Virus record (IMG/VR): IMGVR_UViG_3300030419_004603 | Location: 1-63,987 of that record | Origin: a virus | Length of the DNA: 63,987 bases | Reading direction: 5' to 3' (one strand) | Shown: piece after piece, positions 53,163 to 61,816 of the stretch | Position numbering within the stretch: position 1 is the first letter of the stretch | Layout: every line of letters begins with the position of its first letter | Position numbers and translations under genes: made by a program | The notes under the pieces: generated by a model | The model's input: the letters and a program-made list of their open reading frames with translations, nothing else | Databases searched by the model: none | What the model was told of the DNA's origin: nothing

Positions 53163-54055
53163 TTTTAGTCACAGGTGGAAGTGGATTAGTCGGAAAACAT
53201 TTAAAGGATGTATTACCAAACGCGGTCTATGTATCATCAAGAGATTTTGATTTGATGGATTTAAATAGAGTAGATGATATGATGGCTTTTTTTAAACCTA
53301 ATATAGTTATTCATTTAGCAGCAAGAGTTGGAAACTTGTTTGATAATATGACATATCCAGTTGATTATTTGGAACAAAATATTACAATGTCAAGTAATGT
53401 TTTGAGAAAATGTCACGAGTATAATGTTGAAAGGGTAGTATCAATGTTAAGTACTTGTATATATCCTGATATAGTTGAGACTTACCCCATGACCGAAAAA
53501 GATTTATTTAACGGGCCACCACCACCAACAAATTTTTCATATGGTATAGCAAAAAGATGTATGGCTACCCACATCGACTCTTATGTAAAACAATACAATA
53601 AGAAGTGGTCTTATATGATTCCTTGTAACTTGTACGGAGAATATGATAAATATGGTGAACATCATAGTCACTTTGTTTCAGCACTAATCAAAAAGATTTA
53701 CGAATCCAATGAAACCCTAAGTTTATGGGGAAGTGGTACACCACTTAGACAATATATGTATGGTGGTGATTTGGCAAGGATTATAAAATATGTTATTGAA
53801 AATGATATTAATGAAAATTTAAATGTTGCACCAAAAGAGGTCTACACAATCCGACAAATGGCAGAAATAGGTAAAAAGGCATGTGATAAAGATTTTCTAA
53901 ATTTAGAATTTGATAAAACTAAGCCTGATGGTCAATTTAGAAAAGATGTTGATTCGTCTAAACTTTTGTCTTTCTTAAGAGATTTCAAATTCACACCTTT
54001 GGATATAGGTATAAGGAGAGTTTATGATAACTTTAGTCAAAGATACCATAGATAA
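53159..54055 (+). CDS. GDP-fucose/colitose-synthase-like epimerase-reductase
   Basis: A 298-residue homolog of the gene at 39131. ILVTGGSGLVGKHLKDVL is the Rossmann loop, HLAARVGNLFDNMTYP the GDP-fucose-synthase-type loop, MLSTCIYPDIVETYP the active-site segment, and FSYGIAKRCM the YxxxK. ATG 53159 overlaps the preceding TGA; TTG 53147 is in frame but less likely. It directly precedes the ColD-like gene (32-nt overlap). This suggests it is the ColC-type reductase that finishes GDP-L-colitose, though GDP-L-fucose synthesis is equally possible from the sequence alone. Confidence 0.8.
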   Translation: MILVTGGSGLVGKHLKDVLPNAVYVSSRDFDLMDLNRVDDMMAFFKPNIVIHLAARVGNLFDNMTYPVDYLEQNITMSSNVLRKCHEYNVERVVSMLSTCIYPDIVETYPMTEKDLFNGPPPPTNFSYGIAKRCMATHIDSYVKQYNKKWSYMIPCNLYGEYDKYGEHHSHFVSALIKKIYESNETLSLWGSGTPLRQYMYGGDLARIIKYVIENDINENLNVAPKEVYTIRQMAEIGKKACDKDFLNLEFDKTKPDGQFRKDVDSSKLLSFLRDFKFTPLDIGIRRVYDNFSQRYHR

Positions 54056-55172
54056 ATCAGATATAGATAGATTAATCGAATGGTTGAAAACTTATCCACG
54101 ATTAACAAAAGGTGAAGTGACATTACAATTAGAGGAAAAGTTTTCGAAGTGGTTGGGTAGGAAATATTCAGTATTCGTTAATTCAGGTTCATCTGCAAAT
54201 TTATTGATGTTATCGGCATTACAACAAGGTGATTATCTTAAGAACAACAAGGTGGTGGTTCCATCTACATCTTGGGCAACAGACCTCGCCCCAGTTATTC
54301 AATTGGGTATGGAACCATTATTATGTGATTCTAACTTAAAAGACTTATCTGTTGATTTACTACACTTAGAAGAAATATTCAAAGAAGAATCACCATCAGT
54401 ATTAATGTTTGTATCTGTTTTGGGTTTAGTACCTGACATGGAATCTTTAGTCGATTTGTGTAGTAAATACGATGTAATATTATTAGAGGATACCTGTGAG
54501 TCAATGGGTTGTGAATTTGATAATAAGAAGTTAGGAACATTTGGTAAAATGTCGAGTTTCTCTACATTTTTCGGACACCACATATCAACAATTGAGGGTG
54601 GTATCATTGGGACTGATGATTTCAAACTTTATGAATTATTAAAATCCATAAGGAGTCATGGTTGGGATAGAGATTTAAGTAAAGATACACAATTGAAATT
54701 ACAGAAAGATTGGGATGTTTCTGAATTTGATGCCATGTATACTTTTTATTATTCTGGTTTCAATATGAGGTCTACTGATTTACAGGCATATATAGGACTA
54801 TCTCAAATTGATAAAATTGATGATTGGGGGAAAAGGAGAGAACATAATTACTATGAATACCAAAACTTAGTAAAGAATGATTATTGGAAACCAACATCTT
54901 GGTTGGATTCATTGACATCAAATTTTGCATATCCTATCATTCACCCTAATAGAGAAAATATAGTTAGAAAATTACTTGATAATGGTGTCGAAGTCAGGCC
55001 TATGATTTGTGGGTCAATGGGTACTCAACCTTTTTATGTTAAAAAGTATGGTAGAGTTGAACTACCAAAGGTATCTGTAATAGATGAGTTCGGATGTTAT
55101 GTACCAAATAACCCATCACTAACTCAAGATGATATTGTAAAGGTATCTGATTTAATTAATTCGGAGATATAA
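54024..55172 (+). CDS. ColD-like PLP/PMP-dependent GDP-sugar 3-dehydratase (DegT family with active-site His)
   Basis: A 382-residue DegT/DnrJ/EryC1 protein. VFVNSGSSANLLMLSAL binds the cofactor phosphate and VVVPSTSWATDLAPVIQ follows. LLEDTCESMGCEFDN is the Asp that pairs with the pyridine nitrogen. STFFGHHISTIEGGIIGT holds H185-H186 where aminotransferases have Lys. This Lys-to-His change is the hallmark of ColD, the GDP-4-keto-6-deoxymannose 3-dehydratase, and of related E1 dehydratases. With gmd (44168) and the reductase at 53159 it would give a GDP-3,6-dideoxyhexose such as GDP-colitose. Full-length and intact. Confidence 0.85.
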   Translation: MITLVKDTIDKSDIDRLIEWLKTYPRLTKGEVTLQLEEKFSKWLGRKYSVFVNSGSSANLLMLSALQQGDYLKNNKVVVPSTSWATDLAPVIQLGMEPLLCDSNLKDLSVDLLHLEEIFKEESPSVLMFVSVLGLVPDMESLVDLCSKYDVILLEDTCESMGCEFDNKKLGTFGKMSSFSTFFGHHISTIEGGIIGTDDFKLYELLKSIRSHGWDRDLSKDTQLKLQKDWDVSEFDAMYTFYYSGFNMRSTDLQAYIGLSQIDKIDDWGKRREHNYYEYQNLVKNDYWKPTSWLDSLTSNFAYPIIHPNRENIVRKLLDNGVEVRPMICGSMGTQPFYVKKYGRVELPKVSVIDEFGCYVPNNPSLTQDDIVKVSDLINSEI

Positions 55173-55834
55173 TGAAAAAGTTTACATATGATACAGACAG
55201 ATACAAATTCCGTGAGCTAGTTTCGGAAATTTATGATGTTGAAAATTTAGAAAAAATACACGAAATAAAACCTAATATGGTTAGGGATGAGTACAAAAAA
55301 ATGTACATTGATACCGAGAACACTACAGACTTCCATGATTTATTTTACAAGAGATTAAATGATAATTGGACTGAAATGTATGAGTCTTATGAAAGGTTTA
55401 TAAAAGAAGAAATACTACCTATAATGGATGAAGAATTCCATTATCAATATCTTCCATCATTTCGTATTCAGTTACCAGACGAGAACCAAGCCGTTCATAC
55501 TTGGCATTGTGATTCTGACCCGTTACACAAACATCCAAAGGGTGAAATAAATATTTGGTTACCATTGACGAAGTGTTATAATACAAACACAATGTGGATT
55601 GAATCAGAACCATTTAAATTAGATTTTCAACCATTAGAGGGAGATTATGGGAATTTTTGGACTAATAATGGTAATGTTTGTATGCATGGAAACAAACCAA
55701 ATGTAGAGGTTGATACGAGAATGAGTTTTGATTTTCGAATAATTCCTCTATCAAAGTATGACCCAAATTACTCGGTCACATCAGCCAACACTACGAGTAA
55801 ATTTGTAGTTGGTGGATACTACAAAGAGTTATAG
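55172..55834 (+). CDS. 2OG-Fe(II) oxygenase, StrG/phytanoyl-CoA-hydroxylase-like
   Basis: A 220-residue oxygenase of the kind found in sugar and antibiotic clusters. VHTWHCDSDPLHKHPKGEI gives the H-x-D iron ligands, INIWLPLTKCYNTNTMWIES is the family strand, NNGNVCMHGNKPN the distal His, and VDTRMSFDFRIIP the Arg for 2-oxoglutarate. It may hydroxylate a sugar or lipid in the glycan pathway. It is coupled tightly between the ColD-like gene and neuA. Confidence 0.82.
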   Translation: MKKFTYDTDRYKFRELVSEIYDVENLEKIHEIKPNMVRDEYKKMYIDTENTTDFHDLFYKRLNDNWTEMYESYERFIKEEILPIMDEEFHYQYLPSFRIQLPDENQAVHTWHCDSDPLHKHPKGEINIWLPLTKCYNTNTMWIESEPFKLDFQPLEGDYGNFWTNNGNVCMHGNKPNVEVDTRMSFDFRIIPLSKYDPNYSVTSANTTSKFVVGGYYKEL

Positions 55835-56466
55835 TGAAAGTAGTATCGGTTATACCCGCACGAGGTGGTAGTAAAGGAATTCCACTAAAGAACATAGTAG
55901 AACTTGGTGGTAAACCATTAATATCATATACCATAGAGGCATCCAAACAATCCAATGTAGATGAAACTTGGGTATCCACAGATTCAATGAAGATAGGAAC
56001 AATTGCTGGAGCATTTGGTGCTAAGATTGTATTGAGACCAGATGATATATCAACAGACACTTCACAATCAGAGGAAGCCCTACTCCACGCCGCCCGTGAT
56101 GGAGACTTTGATGTGATGGTTTTTATTCAACCAACTTCACCCTTGATAAATTCGGAAGATATAAATAAAGGTTTAGAAATGATGAATGAGTATGATTCTG
56201 TTTTTAGTGTTACCAAAGAACATTGGATTCCGAGATGGACAATGGATGTAAAGCCATTTGAATGGGAAATTGACAATAGACCTATGAGACAAGACAAACC
56301 AGAAACCTATATTGAAAATGGTGCATTTTATATTACCAAAAGAAAGAATTTGTTAGAATCTAAATTAAGGTATAGTGGTAAGATAGGTGTGGTGGAGATG
56401 CCACTTTCAAGGAGTTTTCAAATAGATACAAAAGAAGATTTAGAATTAATAGAGAAATTAATATGA
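55834..56466 (+). CDS. neuA: CMP-sialic/nonulosonic acid synthetase
   Basis: A 210-residue cytidylyltransferase. VSVIPARGGSKGIPLKNI is the CTP-binding signature, GKPLISYTIEASKQS the helix after it, WVSTDSMKI follows, VFIQPTSPL is the conserved metal strand, and YIENGAFYITKR the sugar-acid site. It activates a nonulosonic acid to its CMP form. It starts at GTG 55834 overlapping the previous TAG. With NeuB (51496) and the GT29-type transferase (47504) it forms a partial sialic-acid pathway. The epimerase (NeuC) step is not seen here and may be hosted. Confidence 0.92.
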   Translation: MKVVSVIPARGGSKGIPLKNIVELGGKPLISYTIEASKQSNVDETWVSTDSMKIGTIAGAFGAKIVLRPDDISTDTSQSEEALLHAARDGDFDVMVFIQPTSPLINSEDINKGLEMMNEYDSVFSVTKEHWIPRWTMDVKPFEWEIDNRPMRQDKPETYIENGAFYITKRKNLLESKLRYSGKIGVVEMPLSRSFQIDTKEDLELIEKLI

Positions 56467-57407
56467 ATTTTGTAGTATTATATTGTATTAAAAATCAGTA
56501 CGAAATGATTGAGGAGTATGTATTCAAGCATTCAACCTGTGACTTTTCAAAGGTTGATATATTAATTTATGATGATGGTTCGGAATCCGAACAGATAAAC
56601 AAACTTAAAAAATTATGTGATGATTTTAAAAATATATCTTGGATTAATGAAAATGAAGAACTAACTACCAACCCAGTTTTATCATCTTTTGAGAGAGCAG
56701 ACAACTATTTAAATATAGTAGATAAAAAAGTTGATTGGATATTATTTTTTGAAAATGATGTATTTCCATTTCAAGAAAATTTTTGGGATGAATTAGAAAT
56801 AAGATTACAAGAAAGTAAATTCATTGAACAAGTTGGTTTCATCGGTTTTAGTAGCTATCAAAATTTTTCTATTGGTGTTAACAGAAGTAATGGTAGTCCA
56901 ACAATAGGTAGGGGATGTATCTTAGATGAGATATTAAACCCACCTCATTCAGGTTGGTACAAGGATTTACCAAATGAATGGTACGATACCGATTACTTTG
57001 TAGTTGAGGTTCCAAACTGGCAAAGTGTTTGTGTCAATAGAAAGTTATTCAGAGAAAATATTGAAATAGATTATAACCACGAAGATAGGTTATTGTCGGT
57101 AGATTCCGCTTCACATCAGTTTATGATTAAGGGAATTTATAATATCGTAATACCTAAGTTATCAGTTTATCACGATAGTGGAGAATTGAAGAAAAATATT
57201 AACTTGAAGTCTGATTCCAATTACTCAAGGGGTGATATTTCACATAGAGTTTTTAAAGACACATGGGGTTGGTCTTGGGGTTTTAGAAATCAAAATTTAA
57301 GACAAGAATTTAATATGAATTTTAATTTATATACAAATAGTATACAGAGTAAAATGTTCAATATGAAAGTATCAGATGGGCCGAAAAGGATAGAAGACTT
57401 TGAGTAA
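56463..57407 (+). CDS. putative glycosyltransferase (GT-A-like)
   Basis: A 314-residue protein. VVLYCIKNQYEMIEEYVFKH and KVDILIYDDGSESEQINKL open like a GT-A nucleotide-binding half (the GT2 IxDDGSxD motif). VDWILFFENDVFPFQENFW is the DxD-like metal site (E-N-D). NWQSVCVNRKLFRENIEID resembles the acceptor helix, and KTWGWSWGF-like aromatic residues lie near the C-terminus. It is soluble. ATGA overlap with neuA. Confidence 0.68.
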   Translation: MNFVVLYCIKNQYEMIEEYVFKHSTCDFSKVDILIYDDGSESEQINKLKKLCDDFKNISWINENEELTTNPVLSSFERADNYLNIVDKKVDWILFFENDVFPFQENFWDELEIRLQESKFIEQVGFIGFSSYQNFSIGVNRSNGSPTIGRGCILDEILNPPHSGWYKDLPNEWYDTDYFVVEVPNWQSVCVNRKLFRENIEIDYNHEDRLLSVDSASHQFMIKGIYNIVIPKLSVYHDSGELKKNINLKSDSNYSRGDISHRVFKDTWGWSWGFRNQNLRQEFNMNFNLYTNSIQSKMFNMKVSDGPKRIEDFE

Positions 57408-58089
57408 AGTTATCTATACTGCCATAATTGGTGGGTATGATGAGTTAGTTGAACCGAGTTATAAACCTGAAGGTTGGGAATTTGTATGTTTTTCTGATAG
57501 AGAACTCAAGTCTGATACTTGGGAAGTTAGACCTACATTACCTTTATATACCGATAACACAAGAACTGCTCGTAAACATAAATTATTGGCACATAGGTTA
57601 TTTCCCAAACATGAGTATAGTTTATGGATTGATGGTAACATTCAAGTTGTAGGTGATGTTAATAAATTACTACCATATTTGGATAATTGTAATTATTCGA
57701 CCTATGACCACTCACAAAATCAATTAGACCCAAGAAGTTGTATTTATGATGAGGGAAAAACAATTTTAGATTTGGGTATGAAAAATGGTGGGAATTACAA
57801 AGACGACCCAAATATAATATCAAGACAAATGAAAAGATATCGTGACGAAGGATATCCAGCACAAAATGGATTGGTGGTTCAAATGGAAGTTTTGAGGAGA
57901 CATAATCAAGTGGATGTACTTGATGCTATGGAACATCATTGGGTTGAGTTAAAGTATAATAGTAAGAGAGAACAATTAAGTTTTAACTACATAGCGTGGA
58001 AAAATAATTTAAAATTTAGTTATATTCAAGGTGATTCAAGACACAATGAATATTTTTTAAATACTGGAGCACACAAAGGTAAGAAATGA
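57400..58089 (+). CDS. DUF616/MUCI70-like glycosyltransferase
   Basis: A 229-residue protein starting at TTG 57400, as there is no ATG in frame upstream. VIYTAIIGGYDELVEPSYKPEG is the diagnostic start of DUF616 (TOD1/MUCI70-type). TARKHKLLAHRLFPKHEYSLWIDGN is the core with its Asp, and GYPAQNGLVVQMEVLRRHN follows. These are glycosyltransferase-like proteins of poorly known specificity in plants and bacterial clusters. It overlaps both neighbours. Confidence 0.8.
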   Translation: MSKVIYTAIIGGYDELVEPSYKPEGWEFVCFSDRELKSDTWEVRPTLPLYTDNTRTARKHKLLAHRLFPKHEYSLWIDGNIQVVGDVNKLLPYLDNCNYSTYDHSQNQLDPRSCIYDEGKTILDLGMKNGGNYKDDPNIISRQMKRYRDEGYPAQNGLVVQMEVLRRHNQVDVLDAMEHHWVELKYNSKREQLSFNYIAWKNNLKFSYIQGDSRHNEYFLNTGAHKGKK

Positions 58090-58856
58090 AAAATGTTATA
58101 TTCATACCAAATATAGACTTGGGTGATGGTAGAAATAAATGTTATCAATATTCGGTAGATAGTTGGAGTCATTTTGCCAAGAAACATGATTGTGAGTTAT
58201 TAGTTTGGGAAGATTTACTATGTCCAGTTGAACAAATGAAAATTACTTGGCAAAGATACTATATGTTTGATATTTTGGATTCGAATAATATAGATTACGA
58301 CCAAATACTGATAGTAGATGCTGATACAATTGTTCATCCTAATTGTCCAAACTTTTTTGAACTAACTAACAATCAATATAGTGTTGTCAAAAATAATGGA
58401 AGTTTCGAGTGGACAAGAAGGTCAATGGATGGATTTTCTAAGTTATTGTTTGATGGTAATGTTCCATTTGATGTTTGGGATTATTTCAATTGTGGATTTC
58501 AAATTGTGAATAAATCACATAGAAAATTTTATGAGTTTGTTAAGAAATATTATGAAACCAATAGATTACAAGTACAATCTGCTATTGAACAAGTAAGAGC
58601 AGGAACAGACCAAACCCTTTTAAATTTCTTAGTCAGGCAACAAGGAATTCAACTAAACTATTTACCTATAGAATATAACTTACAAGACCTTTATAGTAAA
58701 CAACTTTTGTATATTCATGATAATTGTTGGTGGCCAGATGAGTTGATATTTGAAAATTGTGGTTGGGTGTTTCACTTTAATGCAATACCTCAAAACCCAA
58801 AGGGTCGAGATGCAAATTATTGGTTAGAAAGAACATATAAGGAGTTTTATAAATGA
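58086..58856 (+). CDS. glycosyltransferase (GT-A fold, GT8-like)
   Basis: A 256-residue protein. MKNVIFIPNIDLGDGRNKC, and YDQILIVDADTIVHPNCPNFF carries the DxD metal site. DVWDYFNCGFQIVNKSHRKF matches the nNxGfxi strand, and RAGTDQTLLNFLV is the D-Q-x-x-x-N motif. CGWVFHFNAIPQNPKGRD resembles the H-x-x motif before the end. Probably a retaining transferase. It belongs to the coupled string of glycosyltransferases (57.4-61.8 kb). Confidence 0.75.
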   Translation: MKNVIFIPNIDLGDGRNKCYQYSVDSWSHFAKKHDCELLVWEDLLCPVEQMKITWQRYYMFDILDSNNIDYDQILIVDADTIVHPNCPNFFELTNNQYSVVKNNGSFEWTRRSMDGFSKLLFDGNVPFDVWDYFNCGFQIVNKSHRKFYEFVKKYYETNRLQVQSAIEQVRAGTDQTLLNFLVRQQGIQLNYLPIEYNLQDLYSKQLLYIHDNCWWPDELIFENCGWVFHFNAIPQNPKGRDANYWLERTYKEFYK

Positions 58857-59698
58857 AAATAGGGGTTATAGGTCAAGGTTATGTAGGAAGTGCCATAAAA
58901 ATTGGTTTGGAATCTTACTATGATTTAGAAACATATGATAAGTATAGTGAAGAAAAAAGCACTATGCAACTTGCCGATATGGTTGAGTCTTGTGAAGTAA
59001 TTTTTGTTTGTGTACCAACACCAATGAATAAAAATGGAAGTTGTAATATTGATGTGGTCGAGGGTGTTATAAAACAAATAAATACATTATTAACAGATTG
59101 GAAAAGTGATAAGAAACCAATAGTCGTAATCAAATCTACCGTACCACCGGGTACAACAGAGAAACTACATAAAAAATTCAAGAAGGTAAATGTAATTTTT
59201 AATCCTGAATTCTTAACTGAGGCAAACTTCATTGAGGATTTTAAAAATCAAACTCGTATAATTTTAGGTGGAACGAGAAATGGGACAAATAAATTAAGAC
59301 AAATTTACAATAAAGTGTTTCCAACAGCCCACATAATAAAGACTCACTCTACCATTGCGGAACTTGTAAAGTACATGACTAACTCATATTTAGCAACAAA
59401 GGTATCATTTGCAAACGAAATGTATTCTATATGTGAGAAATTTAATATGGATTATGATAAAGTCGTGGAATATGCCACACTTGATGAAAGATTAGGAGTG
59501 ACTCATTGGTCTGTGCCAGGACCTGATGGTGATTTTGGATTTGGTGGACATTGTTTTCCAAAAGATTTAAATGCATTAATTAGTGTCGCTGATAAATTTG
59601 ATTTGGATGTGGATGTGTTAAGGTCTGTATTGAATACCAATGATAAAGTGAGAAAAGATAGAGATTGGGAAAAGATGAAAGGAAGGGCAGTCGTATGA
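58853..59698 (+). CDS. UDP-glucose/GDP-mannose dehydrogenase-like protein, lacking C-terminal domain
   Basis: A 281-residue protein. IGVIGQGYVGSAIKIGLE is the NAD-binding start, EVIFVCVPTPMNKNGSCN the cofactor loop, VIKSTVPPGTTEKL the family signature, FNPEFLTEANFIEDF follows, and FGFGGHCFPKDLNAL carries the catalytic Cys (C234). Full enzymes have about 400-450 residues, including a C-terminal UDP-binding domain that is absent here. It may use another substrate-binding arrangement or be specialised. It would oxidise a nucleotide sugar to the uronic acid. Confidence 0.83.
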   Translation: MKIGVIGQGYVGSAIKIGLESYYDLETYDKYSEEKSTMQLADMVESCEVIFVCVPTPMNKNGSCNIDVVEGVIKQINTLLTDWKSDKKPIVVIKSTVPPGTTEKLHKKFKKVNVIFNPEFLTEANFIEDFKNQTRIILGGTRNGTNKLRQIYNKVFPTAHIIKTHSTIAELVKYMTNSYLATKVSFANEMYSICEKFNMDYDKVVEYATLDERLGVTHWSVPGPDGDFGFGGHCFPKDLNALISVADKFDLDVDVLRSVLNTNDKVRKDRDWEKMKGRAVV

Positions 59699-60606
59699 AG
59701 ATAGCATTTTTCTCTGAAACAGGTAATAATCAAAAGTATCCACGAGACTTTCCAAACGCAAGAACCGAAGTTGCTTGGTGTTTAGCATTAGACGCTCCAA
59801 TGTGTAGTTTAACAAATCTACCAAGTGAGAGTTTCGATTTAGGAATCGTTATCATACCCAAGAATAATCCCAACATAGATTTAAACCACATCAGAAAAGT
59901 ATGTGATAAAGTTACGATAATGCAAGAAGGGCCACATTGGTATTTTCAAGATTACGAACTACCAAAACAATTTCATTACTATAATAATTTACTTGAAGCA
60001 GATTGGGTATATTGTCATAATGAGTCAGATGTGAGTTACTATAAAGGGTTGGGTTGTAAAGATGTAAGGGTGATGAGAAGTCTTATGCTACCTGATGGAT
60101 TGATTCCAAGAAATGAATGGGGTGACGCAACAATCATCGGTGGGAACATGGTGAGTTGGTATGGTGGTTTCGATTCATTTGTTGTGGCAAGACAGATAGG
60201 TGACCCGATAGTAGCACCATCGATGGGAAGAAAGCAAAAATTAGAGGATTCTATTGAAGAAATAAACTATTTACCTTATATGAGTTGGAGAGATTGGATA
60301 ATGAGTCTATCTCAATTCAATATAGGTATACATCTGATGAGAACACATGCCGCTGGTACATTCGCTATGAATTGTGGGTTTCACGGAATACCTTGTATTG
60401 GTTATAAAGGATTGGACACACAACAATTAATATTTCCAAATACTACAATAGAAATAGGTGACTTAGATGGGGCTGTTGAGATAGCAAAGAAACTCAAAAC
60501 TGATGATAAATTTTATGATGAGTGTAGTAAAGAAGCCCTATATAGATTTAGTGAATACTATACAGAAGAGAAATGGTTAGAAAATTGGAGAGTTATTAAT
60601 GGATGA
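59695..60606 (+). CDS. putative glycosyltransferase (GT-B-like)
   Basis: A 303-residue protein from ATG 59695 (ATGA overlap with the dehydrogenase); an in-frame ATG at 59665 lies inside the previous gene. IAFFSETGNNQKYPRDFPN and VTIMQEGPHWYFQDYELPK form the N-domain, WYGGFDSFVVARQIGDPI the linker, and FNIGIHLMRTHAAGTFAMNCGFHGIPCIGY resembles the donor-binding E-x-x-G...P motif of GT-B enzymes. The C-terminal helix (EALYRFSEYYTEEKWLENW) is typical. Family number not resolved. Confidence 0.7.
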   Translation: MKIAFFSETGNNQKYPRDFPNARTEVAWCLALDAPMCSLTNLPSESFDLGIVIIPKNNPNIDLNHIRKVCDKVTIMQEGPHWYFQDYELPKQFHYYNNLLEADWVYCHNESDVSYYKGLGCKDVRVMRSLMLPDGLIPRNEWGDATIIGGNMVSWYGGFDSFVVARQIGDPIVAPSMGRKQKLEDSIEEINYLPYMSWRDWIMSLSQFNIGIHLMRTHAAGTFAMNCGFHGIPCIGYKGLDTQQLIFPNTTIEIGDLDGAVEIAKKLKTDDKFYDECSKEALYRFSEYYTEEKWLENWRVING

Positions 60607-61816
60607 CAGAAAAATAAGTTTCATACAACCATCACGAAATAATAAAAAATATTTAGAGTGGTCTTATAAAAGTATCAGAAGAAACTTAGGTCCTGACCAC
60701 GAGATTTGTTGGGCTGATGATTTCTCTGATGATGGAACTTGGGAGTGGATGAATAGTGTTTGTTTTTTAGACCCAAATGTTAAGATACATCGTAACGAAG
60801 GGCCAACAAGATTAGGACACACAATACTATACGATACATTAGTGGATATGGCTACAAATGATATCGTGATGATATACCACGCAGATATGTACGCTTGTCC
60901 TGATATGGATAAGGAAGTATTAAAACATTTGGAACGAGGTAAGGTAGTAAGTGCAACACGAATAGAACCACCACTACATCCTGACGGGCCAGAAAAAGTA
61001 TTAAAAGACTTCGGTATAGAACCTGAAGAGTTTGATGAGTTAGGATTATTACAATGTGTTAGTCAATTAAAGAGTGAAGATAAACCCATGACAAATGGAA
61101 TCTTTGCTCCGTGGGCAATATATAAGGATGACTTCCTATCTATTGGTGGACATGACCCATTATACGCCCCACAATCAAAAGAGGACTCGGACATTTTCAA
61201 CAGATTCGTTTTGAATGGTTACGAATTAATACAGACTTGGAAAGGTTTTGTTTATCATATGACTTGTAGGGGTAGTAGATTTGCTGATGGAGCAAAGAGA
61301 AATCCTGATGGTCAAGTCTTCATGAAGAACAGAGAAACCGATGAGTGGTTGAAACAGAATCAAAGGTCAACTCGTAATTTTATTCGTAAATGGGGACATA
61401 TGGTAAAACACGATTCCCTACTACATCCAATCATTCCACCAAAATACGATGTAGGGTTTGTCGTTGAGAACTGTAATGTTAATTTATTACGAGAAATTGA
61501 ACCTTGGTGTTCTGATGTCTATGGAGATTGGGTCGGACATAAAGGATTTGGAGTAAACAATTATGTCAAAGAGGAACAACCAAATACTCGATTCGACTTA
61601 TCAACTAAAATACACTCAGACCACATTGAACCAACAAATGATATAGTTGTCAAGTTTGATGCAAGTAAACTGAATAATGAGAACTTTAAAATATTAGTAG
61701 AGTTATCATCCATACTTAAAGAAAGTGGTGAAGTTGGTGAGATGGAATATGATATATTCAAATTTAATATTAAGAAATTAGACACATATGAAAAGGAGTT
61801 AATAAATGTCGTATAA
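60599..61816 (+). CDS. glycosyltransferase family 2-like
   Basis: A 405-residue protein. ISFIQPSRNNKKYLEWSYKSI is a GT2 start, EICWADDFSDDGTWEWM the UDP site, IVMIYHADMYACPDMDKEVL the DxD equivalent (HAD), and SKEDSDIFNRFVLNGYELIQTW the catalytic ED motif. Residues 280-405 (KWGHMVKHDSLLHP, YDVGFVVENCNVNLL) are an added domain without clear match. ATG 60599 overlaps the previous gene by 8 nt. It is the last gene of the island. Confidence 0.82.
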   Translation: MDDRKISFIQPSRNNKKYLEWSYKSIRRNLGPDHEICWADDFSDDGTWEWMNSVCFLDPNVKIHRNEGPTRLGHTILYDTLVDMATNDIVMIYHADMYACPDMDKEVLKHLERGKVVSATRIEPPLHPDGPEKVLKDFGIEPEEFDELGLLQCVSQLKSEDKPMTNGIFAPWAIYKDDFLSIGGHDPLYAPQSKEDSDIFNRFVLNGYELIQTWKGFVYHMTCRGSRFADGAKRNPDGQVFMKNRETDEWLKQNQRSTRNFIRKWGHMVKHDSLLHPIIPPKYDVGFVVENCNVNLLREIEPWCSDVYGDWVGHKGFGVNNYVKEEQPNTRFDLSTKIHSDHIEPTNDIVVKFDASKLNNENFKILVELSSILKESGEVGEMEYDIFKFNIKKLDTYEKELINVV

